The position numbers and the translations under genes were made by a program. From Streptomyces xanthochromogenes (GTDB taxonomy: Bacteria; Actinomycetota; Actinomycetes; Streptomycetales; Streptomycetaceae): a DNA stretch of 64,000 nt. Location of the stretch: contig NZ_BMUZ01000018.1 of assembly GCF_014650455.1 (NCBI RefSeq), forward strand, positions 62,001-126,000, in the 5' to 3' direction. Shown here piece after piece: positions 17,094 to 25,334 of this stretch (positions within the stretch are counted from its first letter, which is position 1; every line of letters begins with the position of its first letter). The notes under the pieces were generated by a model. The model was given only the letters and a program-made list of their open reading frames with translations, was not told the DNA's origin and ran no database searches.

Positions 17094-18194
17094 TTGGCCA
17101 CCGCGCCACGCCCCCGCACCTCCACCCGCGACCCCGAGGACGTCGGCCGCCGCCTCACCGCCTGGCTGGACGCCCGCCTGCCCGGCGCCCGCGTCACCGG
17201 CATCCGCGTGCCGTCGTCCAACGGCATGTCCAGCGAGACCCTGCTCTTCGACATCGAGCACCCCGACACCCCCGTCCGCGCCTGCGCCCTGCGGCTCGCC
17301 GCGGACCCGGCCGCGTACACCGTCTTCCCCGTGTACGACATGGCCCGCCAGCACCGTGTGATGCGTCTGGTGGCCGAGCACACCGACGTCCCCGTGCCGC
17401 GCGTGCGCTGGCTTGAGGAGGACCCGGGGCCCCTGGGCGCGCCCTTCTTCGTGATGGACCGGGCCGAGGGGCGCGTACCGCCGGACGTCATGCCCTATAC
17501 GTACGAGGGCAATTGGCTGCACGCCGCCACCGACGCCGAGCGCGCCCGCCTCCAGGAGGGCACCCTGTCCGTCCTGGCCCGCCTGCACGGTCAATTCCCG
17601 CCCGGGGAGGCCGAGTTCCTGCTGCCGGGAGAGTTCCCCAAGGGGTCTGCCCTCAGCCGGCACGTCGAAGCCCAACGGGGCTACTACACATGGGTGGTTG
17701 ACGGACTGCCACGTTCTCCCCTCATCGAGGCGGCCTTCGACTGGCTCGACGCGCACTGGCCCGAGGACGAGGCTCCCGCCGTGCTCAACTGGGGCGACGC
17801 CCGCATCGGGAACATCGTCTACGACGGCTTCGAGCCGGCCGCCGTCCTCGACTGGGAGATGGCCGCCTACGGCCCCCGCGAACTCGACCTCGGCTGGACC
17901 GTCTATCTGCACCGCTTCTTCCAGGACCTCACGGTGGGTTTCGGCCAGCCCGGCCTGCCGGACTTCCTGCGGCGCGACGACGTCGAGCGCCGCTATGCCG
18001 AACTCACCGGACACGTCCCGCGCGACATGGAGTTCCACACCCTGTACGCGGCTCTGCGGCACGCCGTGGTCATGCTGCGGATCTCCTACCGGCAGGTGCA
18101 CTTCGGCGAGGTCGAACCGCCGCGGGACCCGGACGCGTTGATCCTGCACCGGGCCACGCTGGACGCCATGGTGCGCGGTACGTACTGGAGTTGA
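17094..18194 (+). CDS. Aminoglycoside-phosphotransferase-like kinase (FadE36-type)
   Basis: This 366-residue protein has the APH/choline-kinase fold. The N-lobe contains SNGMSSETLLFDI and PVYDMARQHRVMRLVAEH. The catalytic loop is AVLNWGDARIGNIVYDGF; Asp in WGD aligns with the catalytic Asp, although the usual His of HGD is Asn-Trp here. The metal Asp is in AAVLDWEMAAYG. Such proteins sit with acyl-CoA dehydrogenase and lipid genes in mycobacteria and streptomycetes, and small-molecule antibiotic substrates are unlikely. The TTG at 17094 is preferred over one at 17058 because GAAGGGAG precedes it by seven bases. Confidence 0.82.
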   Translation: MATAPRPRTSTRDPEDVGRRLTAWLDARLPGARVTGIRVPSSNGMSSETLLFDIEHPDTPVRACALRLAADPAAYTVFPVYDMARQHRVMRLVAEHTDVPVPRVRWLEEDPGPLGAPFFVMDRAEGRVPPDVMPYTYEGNWLHAATDAERARLQEGTLSVLARLHGQFPPGEAEFLLPGEFPKGSALSRHVEAQRGYYTWVVDGLPRSPLIEAAFDWLDAHWPEDEAPAVLNWGDARIGNIVYDGFEPAAVLDWEMAAYGPRELDLGWTVYLHRFFQDLTVGFGQPGLPDFLRRDDVERRYAELTGHVPRDMEFHTLYAALRHAVVMLRISYRQVHFGEVEPPRDPDALILHRATLDAMVRGTYWS

Positions 18195-18228
18195 GGGAAG
18201 ACGGTGTGCACGCGAGTCGAGCGATGAC

Positions 18229-18257
18229 GGCCGGACGCCCCCCGGTGGCGTCCGGCC
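18229..18257. terminator. Bidirectional terminator hairpin
   Basis: GGCCGGACGCC (18229-18239) and GGCGTCCGGCC (18247-18257) form a perfect 11-bp stem with a 7-nt loop. It lies between the convergent phosphotransferase gene and the small gene ending at 18275. Confidence 0.75.
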
Positions 18258-18274
18258 CGCACGGCGAGCGCCGG

Positions 18275-18697
18275 TCAGGCGGCGCGGCGCATCTGCGGCA
18301 CGCGCAGCGGGCGCGAGCCCGGGCCGCCCACGTGGGAGAACGGCTGGGTGCGCCAGTCGAGCCCCTGAGGGAGCGTCAACAGCAGTGCGGTGTCCTGCTC
18401 CTGGACCTCAAGCGTCTCGTCGGCCGCCTTCGCCTCGGTGGCGGGGCGCCCGGTCCCGGCACACACGGTGAGCACGAACGGGTTCCAGGGGCTCGGGCAC
18501 AGCGCGTGCTCCGGGAGCTCCTCCTCGTCGGCGAGCAGCCCGATGGGCTGGGCACAGTCCGGGCAGATCACCCGGTACATCTCGAAGGTGTCGTACGCGT
18601 CGAGCGCGTCCTCGTCGTCGACCAGGTCGGCGATATCGGCAGGCTCCAATTCGCCACGTTCGCGTTCCGTACGTCCGGTGCGCTTGGGATTCTGCAT
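18275..18697 (-). CDS. Small acidic protein with Cys pair (DUF-type, streptomycete-conserved)
   Basis: This 140-residue cytoplasmic protein has an acidic N-terminus (ADIADLVDDEDALDAYDTFEMY), then RVICPDCAQPIGLLADEEELPEHALCPSPW. The CPDC plus later Cys residues look like a partial zinc ribbon. The C-terminus is basic (RPLRVPQMRRAA). The start at 18697 is chosen from GAGGGGGAGTGTCCCA upstream; the open frame goes on to 18826 without family character. It is divergent from the Lrp gene, with a 203-bp gap. I do not recognise a function. Confidence 0.72.
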   Translation of the reverse strand: MQNPKRTGRTERERGELEPADIADLVDDEDALDAYDTFEMYRVICPDCAQPIGLLADEEELPEHALCPSPWNPFVLTVCAGTGRPATEAKAADETLEVQEQDTALLLTLPQGLDWRTQPFSHVGGPGSRPLRVPQMRRAA

Positions 18698-18863
18698 TGG
18701 GACACTCCCCCTCGGGTGGGCCGGCATTGCGCCGCGGCCGCGACCAAAGCAAGCACTTCCCGCCAAGCCGTGGCGATAACCACCTGGCCCCCGTCCGGGC
18801 GTCCGCAAACCTGTGGTGTTCGTCACATGCCGCCCGCAGGTGCCCTTTCGGGCGTCCCCCGAC

Positions 18864-18893
18864 TGTCCCGAAGGGCACCCGGGGCCATAGGTT
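18864..18893 (+). promoter_or_regulatory. Candidate leaderless promoter for the Lrp gene
   Basis: TAGGTT (18888-18893) is a good -10 and ends seven bases before the ATG at 18901, so transcription would begin at the start codon. TGTCCC (18864-18869) is a possible -35 with an 18-bp spacer. No ribosome-binding site is needed for such a leaderless mRNA. Confidence 0.4.
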
Positions 18894-18900
18894 GATCGCC

Positions 18901-19341
18901 ATGGAGGAGCTGGACCGTCAGATTGTGGATCTGCTCGTCAAGGACGGGCGGATGAGCTACACCGACCTGGGCAAGGCCACCGGCCTGTCCACCTCGGCGG
19001 TGCACCAGCGCGTACGGCGGCTGGAGCAGCGCGGGGTCATCCGCGGGTACGCCGCCGTCGTGGACCCCGAGGCGGTGGGCCTGCCGCTGACCGCGTTCAT
19101 CTCGGTGAAACCCTTCGACCCCAGCGCCCCCGACGACATCGCGGAGCGCCTCGCGGGCGTGCCGGAGCTGGAGGCCTGCCACAGCGTGGCCGGGGACGAG
19201 AACTACATCCTCAAGGTGCGCGTGGCCACCCCCCTGGAGCTGGAGCACCTGCTCACCCGCATCCGCACCCTGGCCGGCGTCTCGACCCGTACGACCGTGG
19301 TCCTGTCGACCCCGTACGAGGCGCGGCCGCCGCATATCTAG
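18901..19341 (+). CDS. Lrp/AsnC-family regulator
   Basis: This 146-residue protein starts MEELDRQIVDLLVKDGRMSY, followed by the helix-turn-helix DLGKATGLSTSAVHQRVRRLEQRGVIRGY (about residues 20-50). The RAM/AsnC sensor domain follows (AFISVKPFDPS, ACHSVAGDENYILKVRV). Regulators of this type bind an amino acid and control transport or catabolism genes. The neighbouring amidohydrolase, whose -10 box overlaps this gene's stop codon, is the obvious candidate target. The gene appears to be leaderless. Confidence 0.92.
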   Translation: MEELDRQIVDLLVKDGRMSYTDLGKATGLSTSAVHQRVRRLEQRGVIRGYAAVVDPEAVGLPLTAFISVKPFDPSAPDDIAERLAGVPELEACHSVAGDENYILKVRVATPLELEHLLTRIRTLAGVSTRTTVVLSTPYEARPPHI

Positions 19342-19351
19342 GCTGTCCTCC

Positions 19352-21010
19352 ATGAGTTCCGCGAGTTCCACAACCGAAGAGCCGGCCGAAGAGTCCGCCC
19401 ACCGCACCGTCCTGCTGCGCGGCGGTGACGTGCACAGCCCCGCCGACCCGTTCGCCACCGCGATGGTCGTCGAACGCGGACACGTGGCCTGGGTCGGCTC
19501 GGAGGGTGCCGCGGACGCCTTCGCCAGTGGCGTCGACGAGGTCGTCGACCTTGAGGGTGCCCTCGTCACCCCCGCGTTCACCGACGCACATGTGCACACC
19601 ACCGCCACCGGGCTCGCCCTGACCGGCCTCGACCTGTCCGCGGCCCGCACCCTGCCCGAGGCACTCGACGCCCTACGCGCCCATGCGGCCGCCCGCCCCG
19701 ACGACAAGGTGCTGCTCGGCAACGGCTGGGACGCGGCCCGCTGGCCCGAGCGGCGCCATCCCTCGCGGGCCGAGCTGGACGCTGCCACGGGCGGCCGCCC
19801 GCTCTATCTGCCGCGCATCGATGTGCACTCGGCCGTCGTGACCACCGCCCTGCTCGACCTGGTCCCGGGCGTTCGTGACCTGGCCGGATACCGGGACGGC
19901 GAGCCGCTGACCGGCGCCGCCCACCACGCGGTGCGGGCCGCGGCCCACGGTGCGATCACTCCGCGCCAGCGCACCGAGGCCCAGCGCGCGGCGCTGCGCC
20001 GGGCCGCCTCGCTCGGCATCGCGAGCCTCCATGAGTGCGGGGGACCCGACATCTCGGACGAGGACGACTTCACCTCACTGCTCGCGCTGGCCCGCGACGA
20101 GCGGGGGCCGCGGGTCTTCGGCTACTGGGCCGAGCGTGTCGCCGGGGCCGAGGACGCCGATCGCATCCGCGAACTCGGCGCGGTCGGCGCGGCCGGGGAC
20201 CTCTTCGTGGACGGCTCCCTCGGCTCCCACACCGCCTGCCTGCACGACCCGTACGCGGACGCCCCGCACACCGGCGCGCGCCACTTGGACGCCGCCGAGG
20301 TCGCCGCCCATGTGGCCGCCTGCACCGAGGCCGGCATCCAGGCCGGCTTCCACGCCATCGGCGATGCCGCCCTGACCGCGGTCGTGGACGGCGTACGGGC
20401 CGCCGCCGAGCGGGTCGGCCTCGCCCGTATCCGCGCCGCCCGGCACCGCGTCGAGCATGCCGAGATGCTCACGCCCGAGACCGTCGCGGCCTTCGCCGAG
20501 CTCGGTCTCACCGCCTCCGTGCAGCCCGCCTTCGACGCGCTGTGGGGCGGCGAGGAGGGCATGTACGCCGAGCGGCTCGGCGTGGAGCGGGCCCGCACCC
20601 TCAACCCGTACGCGGCCCTGCTGCGGGCCGGGGTGCCGCTCGCCTTCGGCTCGGACGCCCCGGTGACCCCGCTCGACCCGTGGGGCACCGTGCGTGCGGC
20701 CGCCTTCCACCACACCCTGGACCACCGGATCTCGGTCCGTGCCGCCTTCACCGCCCACACCCGGGGCGGCTGGCGCGCGCTCGGCCGGGACGACGCGGGG
20801 ACGCTGGTGCCGGGCGCTCCGGCCGACTACGCGGTCTGGCGTGCCGAGGAGCTCGTGGTGCAGGCTCCGGACGACCGGGTGGCCCGCTGGTCCACCGACC
20901 CGCGCTCGGGCACCCCGGGCCTGCCGGACCTCACTCCGGGCGTGGCCCTGCCGGTCTGTCTGCGCACCGTGGTGTTCGGACAAACGGTATTCGCGCGGCC
21001 GAACGAGTGA
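19352..21010 (+). CDS. YtcJ-like amidohydrolase (amidohydrolase 3 family)
   Basis: This 552-residue metal-dependent hydrolase has TPAFTDAHVHTT near residue 75 (HxH metal ligands), VFGYWAERV, LFVDGSLGSHTACL, QAGFHAIGDAALTAVVDG, RHRVEHAEM and PLAFGSDAPVTPLDPW (Asp ligand). The order and spacing fit YtcJ/NfdA-type N-substituted formamide or amide hydrolases. The actual substrate is unknown. Its TAGGCT -10 (19339-19344) overlaps the Lrp stop and ends seven bases before the ATG, so it too looks leaderless. Control by the adjacent Lrp protein is plausible. Confidence 0.88.
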   Translation: MSSASSTTEEPAEESAHRTVLLRGGDVHSPADPFATAMVVERGHVAWVGSEGAADAFASGVDEVVDLEGALVTPAFTDAHVHTTATGLALTGLDLSAARTLPEALDALRAHAAARPDDKVLLGNGWDAARWPERRHPSRAELDAATGGRPLYLPRIDVHSAVVTTALLDLVPGVRDLAGYRDGEPLTGAAHHAVRAAAHGAITPRQRTEAQRAALRRAASLGIASLHECGGPDISDEDDFTSLLALARDERGPRVFGYWAERVAGAEDADRIRELGAVGAAGDLFVDGSLGSHTACLHDPYADAPHTGARHLDAAEVAAHVAACTEAGIQAGFHAIGDAALTAVVDGVRAAAERVGLARIRAARHRVEHAEMLTPETVAAFAELGLTASVQPAFDALWGGEEGMYAERLGVERARTLNPYAALLRAGVPLAFGSDAPVTPLDPWGTVRAAAFHHTLDHRISVRAAFTAHTRGGWRALGRDDAGTLVPGAPADYAVWRAEELVVQAPDDRVARWSTDPRSGTPGLPDLTPGVALPVCLRTVVFGQTVFARPNE

Positions 21011-21584
21011 CATAGGGACATTTCGTACCCCCGAAGGACGGCCGTCACGGCATCGCCACGACCTGCGGATCTTCGGGACTGACCTGGCGATTTGAAAAAA
21101 CGTCGCAGCTCAATCGGCTGTTGACAGAACGCGGCAACGGGCCGGTAGGTTCGGCCGAGTCCACCACAGGACTGTCCGAACGGTTGAACCTCCACGCAGT
21201 CGTCGAACGCCGCTGGGTCATGGGGTGGTGTGCCGCACCGGCGCACCACCACTGGCAGCCAGGTTCAGCGCCCGCGCCTCGGGGGCGAGGGAAGGTTTCA
21301 GCCGCGAGGGCGTCCCCCCTGCCCCCTGAGGGCCCGGGGAAGGTGCGACCCGGGTGGGGCCCGGATGCTCAGTAGACAACGGCTTTCGGTCGACCCGCAG
21401 CCAGCGGGTCCCAGGTCGGCCCGAAGGGCGCCGGGCCCCCGTACCGACACGTTCACGACATCCGGCATTCCGGCGGATCCCCGCCGCCATCCGGGCGCAT
21501 CCGACACCACACACCCTCGCGGTACGGCCTGATCACGACCGCTCGCTATGGTGGACCCCTGCGTACGGACAATAAGGGGCAGCA
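21011..21584 (+). other. Structured 574-bp intergenic region, possible non-coding RNA or long leader of the mannose synthase gene
   Basis: TTGACA (21121-21126) and TAGGTT (21146-21151) form a near-consensus promoter with a 19-bp spacer. Downstream are strong hairpins. GTTCGG/CCGAAC encloses AGTCC/GGACT (21149-21181). A 10-bp stem (21224-21233 with 21241-21250) has a 7-nt loop. CCTCG/CGAGG and several G/C-run stems follow. No frame here has convincing codon bias or a ribosome site. It could be a small RNA gene or a regulatory leader reaching the start at 21585. I could not match it to RNase P, tmRNA, SRP or the 6C motif. Confidence 0.35.
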
Positions 21585-22349
21585 GTGAACGACGGCGGTC
21601 AGAGGCGGTACGGCCCGCTGGGCAAGGCCTTGGTGATCATCCCGACCTACAACGAGGCGGAGAACATCGAGCCGATCGTCGCCCGCGTCAGGGCGGCGGT
21701 CCCCGAGGCCCACGTCCTGGTCGCCGACGACAACAGCCCCGACGGCACGGGCAAACTCGCGGACGAGCTCGCGGCCCAGGACGACCAGGTCCACGTGCTG
21801 CACCGCAAGGGCAAGGAAGGCCTCGGCGCCGCCTACCTGGCGGGATTCCGCTGGGGCATCGAGCACGACTACGGCGTCCTCGTCGAGATGGACGCCGACG
21901 GCTCCCACCAGCCCGAGGAGCTGCCCCGGCTGCTCACCGCCCTCAAGGGCGCCGACCTGGTGCTCGGCTCCCGCTGGGTGCCCGGCGGCCGGATCGTGAA
22001 CTGGCCCAAGTACCGCGAGTACATCTCGCGCGGCGGCTCCACCTACTCACGGCTGCTCCTCGGCGTCCCGATCCGCGATGTCACCGGCGGCTTCCGGGCC
22101 TTCCGCCGCGAGACCCTCGAAGGCCTCGGCCTCGACGAGGTCGCCTCGGCCGGCTACTGCTTCCAGGTGGACCTCGCGCGTCGCGCGGTCGCCTCGGGCT
22201 TCCACGTGGTCGAGGTGCCCATCACGTTCGTCGAGCGCGAACGCGGCGATTCCAAGATGAGCAACGACATCCTGGTCGAGGCGCTCTGGCGGGTCACCGC
22301 CTGGGGCGTCGAGTCCCGCGCCAACAAGCTCCTGGGCCGCAAGCCGTAG
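21585..22349 (+). CDS. ppm1: Polyprenol-phosphate mannose synthase (GT2)
   Basis: It transfers mannose from GDP-mannose to polyprenyl phosphate, the donor for protein O-mannosylation and lipoglycans outside the membrane. The 254-residue protein has the GT2 N-terminus LVIIPTYNEAENIEPIVARV, VADDNSPDGTGKLAD, the metal motif VEMDADGSHQPEELPRLL, VLGSRWVPGGRIVNWPKYRE and VTGGFRAFRRETL. No membrane helices follow, so it is the catalytic-only form; a separate Lnt-type partner would be elsewhere. The GTG start has AAGGGGCAGCA upstream. It precedes fxsA and rbpA in the conserved streptomycete order. Confidence 0.93.
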   Translation: MNDGGQRRYGPLGKALVIIPTYNEAENIEPIVARVRAAVPEAHVLVADDNSPDGTGKLADELAAQDDQVHVLHRKGKEGLGAAYLAGFRWGIEHDYGVLVEMDADGSHQPEELPRLLTALKGADLVLGSRWVPGGRIVNWPKYREYISRGGSTYSRLLLGVPIRDVTGGFRAFRRETLEGLGLDEVASAGYCFQVDLARRAVASGFHVVEVPITFVERERGDSKMSNDILVEALWRVTAWGVESRANKLLGRKP

Positions 22350-22354
22350 CGCCA

Positions 22355-22384
22355 CGGGGTCCCGGGGTCCCGGGGTCCCGGGGA
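22355..22384. repeat. Tandem GGGGTCCC octamers
   Basis: Three and a half copies of GGGGTCCC follow the stop codon of the mannose synthase. Each unit is itself nearly self-complementary, so the RNA can fold into several G-C stems and may act as a terminator. Octamer slippage makes this likely to vary between strains. Confidence 0.55.
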
Positions 22385-22485
22385 GCTTCGGCAGAGCCGG
22401 GGACCCGTATGGCCGGGGTGCCTGACCAGGGCGTACTGATCTTCTCCTTACGCCGCCCCGATCGGCTCCCAGGCACACTGGGAGC

Positions 22486-23067
22486 ATGACGACCGGCACT
22501 CCGCCTCCGACAGCTCCCAAGCGCTCGCGCGCCCGCACCTTCGTACCCCTGGGGATCGCCGCCTGGCTGGTCCTGGAGATCTGGCTGCTCACCGTGGTGG
22601 CCTCGGCCACCAGTGGCCTGCTGGTGGTGCTGCTGCTCGTCGGCGGCCTGCTGCTCGGCGGCTACGTCATCAAGCGGGCCGGGCGCCGCGCCTTCCGCAA
22701 CCTCACCGAGACGTTCAAGGAGCAGCAGTCCGGTGCGGCCCCCACAACCGCCAAGGGCGGCGGCGAGGGCAACGCCCTGACGATGCTGGGCGGCCTGCTC
22801 CTGATCATCCCCGGGTTCGTCTCGGACGCGCTGGGGCTGCTCTGTCTGCTCCCGCCGGTGCGGAAGTCCGTCACCCGCTTCGCCGAACGCTCCCTGGACA
22901 AGCGGATGCGGGCGGCCGGCGGCGGCGCCCTCGGGGACGCCTTCCAGCAGGCCCGCATCCACTACCCGGACGGCAAGGTCGTGCCGGGCGAGGTCATCCG
23001 GGAGGGCGGGGCCTCCGCCTACCCGCCGCGCGACGACCGGGGCCCGCGTCCGCCGCTGGTCCCCTGA
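22486..23067 (+). CDS. fxsA: FxsA-family membrane protein
   Basis: This 193-residue protein has two membrane helices (ARTFVPLGIAAWLVLEIWLL and SGLLVVLLLVGGLLLGGYVI) and a re-entrant third segment (TMLGGLLLIIPGFVSDALGLLCLLPPVR), the family signature. FxsA proteins are cytoplasmic-membrane proteins best known for affecting phage exclusion in E. coli; the native role is unknown. A CACACT box ends six bases before the ATG, suggesting a leaderless start. Two terminators follow the gene. Confidence 0.88.
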   Translation: MTTGTPPPTAPKRSRARTFVPLGIAAWLVLEIWLLTVVASATSGLLVVLLLVGGLLLGGYVIKRAGRRAFRNLTETFKEQQSGAAPTTAKGGGEGNALTMLGGLLLIIPGFVSDALGLLCLLPPVRKSVTRFAERSLDKRMRAAGGGALGDAFQQARIHYPDGKVVPGEVIREGGASAYPPRDDRGPRPPLVP

Positions 23068-23075
23068 CCGCGCAT

Positions 23076-23104
23076 CGGGCCCTGGGCATCCCGTCCAGGG
23101 CCCG
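23076..23104 (+). terminator. FxsA proximal terminator
   Basis: CGGGCCCTGG (23076-23085) pairs with CCAGGGCCCG (23095-23104) around a 9-nt loop, nine bases after the fxsA stop codon. Additional G/C-rich inverted repeats follow up to 23165. Confidence 0.6.
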
Positions 23105-23191
23105 CATCCGGCCCGGATTCCGGCACCGGTTCAGGCCCGGGCCGGGCCGCATTCCAACGGGCCCGGCCACGCGAAAGCCGAGGGCCCATGC

Positions 23192-23243
23192 AAAAGCTGA
23201 GGGCCGGTCACACACCAGATGGTGTGACCGGCCCTCAGCTTTT
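23192..23243. terminator. Strong bidirectional terminator between fxsA and rbpA
   Basis: A perfect 22-bp inverted repeat (23192-23213 with 23222-23243) has an 8-nt loop. Its outer ends are AAAA on one side and TTTT on the other, so each strand reads as a stem followed by a T-run. It lies between convergent genes and is among the most canonical intrinsic terminators in the window. Confidence 0.93.
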
Positions 23244-23269
23244 GTGCGCTGTATCGCCGAACTGCGCGA

Positions 23270-23644
23270 TCAGGCGGACTTGCGGCTGTCGCGCGGATGC
23301 ACGGCAATGTTCATGGTGCCGGAACGAAGGACCTCCAGCCTTTCGGCCAGAACCTCCTCCAGCTCCTCGCGGGTGCGCCGCTCCATGAGCATGTCCCAAT
23401 GCGTACGCGCGGGCTTGCCCTTCTTCTCTTCAGGGCCGTCGCCGTCCACCAGGAGTGCGGGGGCCCCGCAGACCTTGCACTCCCACTCCGGCGGGATCTC
23501 CGCCTCCACCGAGAAGGGCATCTCAAAGCGATGTCCCTTCTCGCATGCGTACTCCACGGCCTGGCGCGGGGCCAGATCGATGCCGCGGTCGGTCTCGTAG
23601 CTCGTCACCACGAGGCGCGTGCCGCGAAGAGCTCGCTCACTCAT
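23270..23644 (-). CDS. rbpA: RNA-polymerase-binding protein RbpA
   Basis: This 124-residue actinobacterial transcription factor binds sigma factors of the HrdB class and stabilises the promoter open complex. Recognisable parts are MSERALRGTRLVVTSYETD, the RbpA core with paired cysteines (YACEKGHRFEMPF and WECKVCGAPALLVDG), the basic linker, and the sigma-interaction end RTHWDMLMERRTREELEEVL. GGGAGGCACGATTC precedes the ATG. In S. coelicolor rbpA (SCO1421) is a sigma-R target; the promoter here fits that. Confidence 0.97.
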   Translation of the reverse strand: MSERALRGTRLVVTSYETDRGIDLAPRQAVEYACEKGHRFEMPFSVEAEIPPEWECKVCGAPALLVDGDGPEEKKGKPARTHWDMLMERRTREELEEVLAERLEVLRSGTMNIAVHPRDSRKSA

Positions 23645-23704
23645 GAATCGTGCCTCCCGGGCTTGTCGCCCACAGGACAGGTGTCACTGTCGTCGTCATC
23701 CGGT

Positions 23705-23732
23705 CAACGTCCGGTCGGCGGTAAAGATTCCC
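23705..23732 (-). promoter_or_regulatory. Sigma-R-type promoter of rbpA
   Basis: On the minus strand GGGAAT (23732-23727) is followed after 18 bp by GTTG (23708-23705). This matches the disulfide-stress sigma-R consensus GGGAAT-N18-GTT. It lies about 60 bp upstream of the rbpA start codon and predicts induction by thiol oxidants. Confidence 0.8.
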
Positions 23733-23792
23733 GTTCTGGGTCATGCGTCGCCGTCGTGCCGCCCCTTGTTGTACCCACCAGTGACCGGTTTG

Positions 23793-23814
23793 TCACATCT
23801 GACAGCAGATGTCA
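23793..23814. promoter_or_regulatory. Palindrome upstream of rbpA
   Basis: ACATCTG-ACAG-CAGATGT (23795-23812) is a perfect 7-bp inverted repeat that extends outward with one mismatch to GTCACATCTG/CAGATGTCAC. It sits about 60 bp above the sigma-R promoter and about 85 bp past the MFS stop codon. It could be an operator or a weak terminator; the lack of a T-tract favours an operator. Confidence 0.4.
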
Positions 23815-23898
23815 CCCAGCGTCTTCTCTACTCAAGCACGCAGTAACGGTCCGCCTGGCAGGCCAAAGGCGTACACTACCGGCCTTTCACTTCAACGT

Positions 23899-25281
23899 CT
23901 AAATCCGCGCCGGAACGGGATTCCCCGCGGCGGCCACGGCGGCCCGCACCGGCACCCGGGCGAGCAGCACGAACCCGACCGCGAAGAAGACCACCAGCGA
24001 GATGATGGCATCCCGGTAGCTCCCGGTCAGCTGATACGCGAGACCGAACACCAATGGCCCCAGCCAGCTCAGACCCCGGTCGCTCATCTCGTAGGCCGAG
24101 AAGTACTCGGCCTCCTTGCCGCTCGGCACCATGTGTGAGAAAAGCGACCTCGACAGGGCCTGGCTGCCGCCGAGCACCGTGCCGATCGCGCCCGCGAGCA
24201 CGAAGAACAGCACCGGCTGGCGGGCCGGCAGGAAGTAGCCGACCCCGAGGATTACAGCCCAGACGGCGAGCGAACCCAGGATCGTCCGCTTCGCCCCGTA
24301 CGTCCGCGCGAGCCGACCCATCCCGAGCGCCCCGGCCACCGCCAGGACCTGCACGAGCAGCACGGCCACGATGAGCGTGTCCTGGTCGAGGTCCAGTTCC
24401 TCGGAGCCGTAGATCGAGGCTTGCGAGATGACCGTCTGCACACCGTCGTTGTAGATGAGGTAGGCGAGCAGGAACGCGAGGGTCAGCGGACGGGCCCGCA
24501 TGTCGCGCAGTGTCGAGATCAGCTGCCGCCAGCCCGCGCCGACCCGCCCCTCGGTCGCGCCGGCCCGCCCCCCGGCCGCCGCGACCTCGCGGTCGCGCAG
24601 CCTCCGGAGCGGTACCAGCGTGAACGCGCCCCACCACACTCCGGCCGAGGCCAGGCAGATCCGTACGGCGGTCGACTCGGACAGGCCGAAGCCGTCGTGC
24701 CCCGAGTACAGGATCAGGTTGAGGACGAGGACACCGGCCCCCGAGGTGTAGCCGAACGCCCAGCCCCGCGAGGAGACCTGGTCGCGCTCCTCGGGGCCCG
24801 CGATCTGCGGCAGATAGGCGTTGTAGAGGACCATCGAGACGGACAGGGACGCGTTCGCGACGATCAGGAGCACCGCGCCGAGCAGATAGCGGTGGCCGTC
24901 CAGGAAGAACATCCCGGCCGTGGCCGCGGCACCCGTATAGGCGGCGGCCGCCAGGAGGGGCTTCTTGCGGCCGGTGCGGTCGGCGGCGGCGCCCACGATC
25001 GGCATGAGGATCACCGCGAAGATCACCGAGGCGGACACGGCGTAGGCGAAGAGCGAGCCCGCGCGCACCGGTACGCCCAGCGGATGCACGAACCCGTCGG
25101 CATCGGCCGCCGACTTGGCTATGGAGGTCAGATAGGGGCCGAGGAACACCGTGAGCACGCTCGTCGAGTACACCGAGCAGGCGAAGTCGTAGAAGTACCA
25201 GCCGTGTTGTTCCCGTTTGCGGTCGGCCGCGCCGGTCGGCCGTTCCGGCCGGTCCAGCGTGTCCGTGGCTTCAGCGCTCAA
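23899..25281 (-). CDS. MFS transporter of the UMF1/Atg22-like type
   Basis: This 460-residue protein has 12 predicted membrane helices. It opens with the UMF1-type N-terminus REQHGWYFYDFACSVYSTSVLTVFLGPYL and has the MFS loop GAAADRTGRKKPLLAAAA after helix 2, plus SLSVSMVLYNAYLPQIAGPEERDQVSSRGWAFGY. The substrate is unknown; family members export small metabolites or amino acids. I chose the TTG at 25281 (GAGGGGGCGCGGG upstream); the frame runs open to 26340 through the next gene. The gap to GDPD upstream is 53 bp, so one operon is likely. Confidence 0.85.
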   Translation of the reverse strand: MSAEATDTLDRPERPTGAADRKREQHGWYFYDFACSVYSTSVLTVFLGPYLTSIAKSAADADGFVHPLGVPVRAGSLFAYAVSASVIFAVILMPIVGAAADRTGRKKPLLAAAAYTGAAATAGMFFLDGHRYLLGAVLLIVANASLSVSMVLYNAYLPQIAGPEERDQVSSRGWAFGYTSGAGVLVLNLILYSGHDGFGLSESTAVRICLASAGVWWGAFTLVPLRRLRDREVAAAGGRAGATEGRVGAGWRQLISTLRDMRARPLTLAFLLAYLIYNDGVQTVISQASIYGSEELDLDQDTLIVAVLLVQVLAVAGALGMGRLARTYGAKRTILGSLAVWAVILGVGYFLPARQPVLFFVLAGAIGTVLGGSQALSRSLFSHMVPSGKEAEYFSAYEMSDRGLSWLGPLVFGLAYQLTGSYRDAIISLVVFFAVGFVLLARVPVRAAVAAAGNPVPARI

Positions 25282-25334
25282 CCCGCGCCCCCTCGCTCGT
25301 GCCGTACGCGAAGCGGTGGCTGCCGGGGGTCGGG

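Noticed and set aside
21011..21584. 6C RNA, RNase P RNA, SRP RNA or tmRNA in the long gap
   Set aside because: C-runs occur but not two stems with 6C loops; no other signature motif is present. I kept it only as an unclassified candidate.
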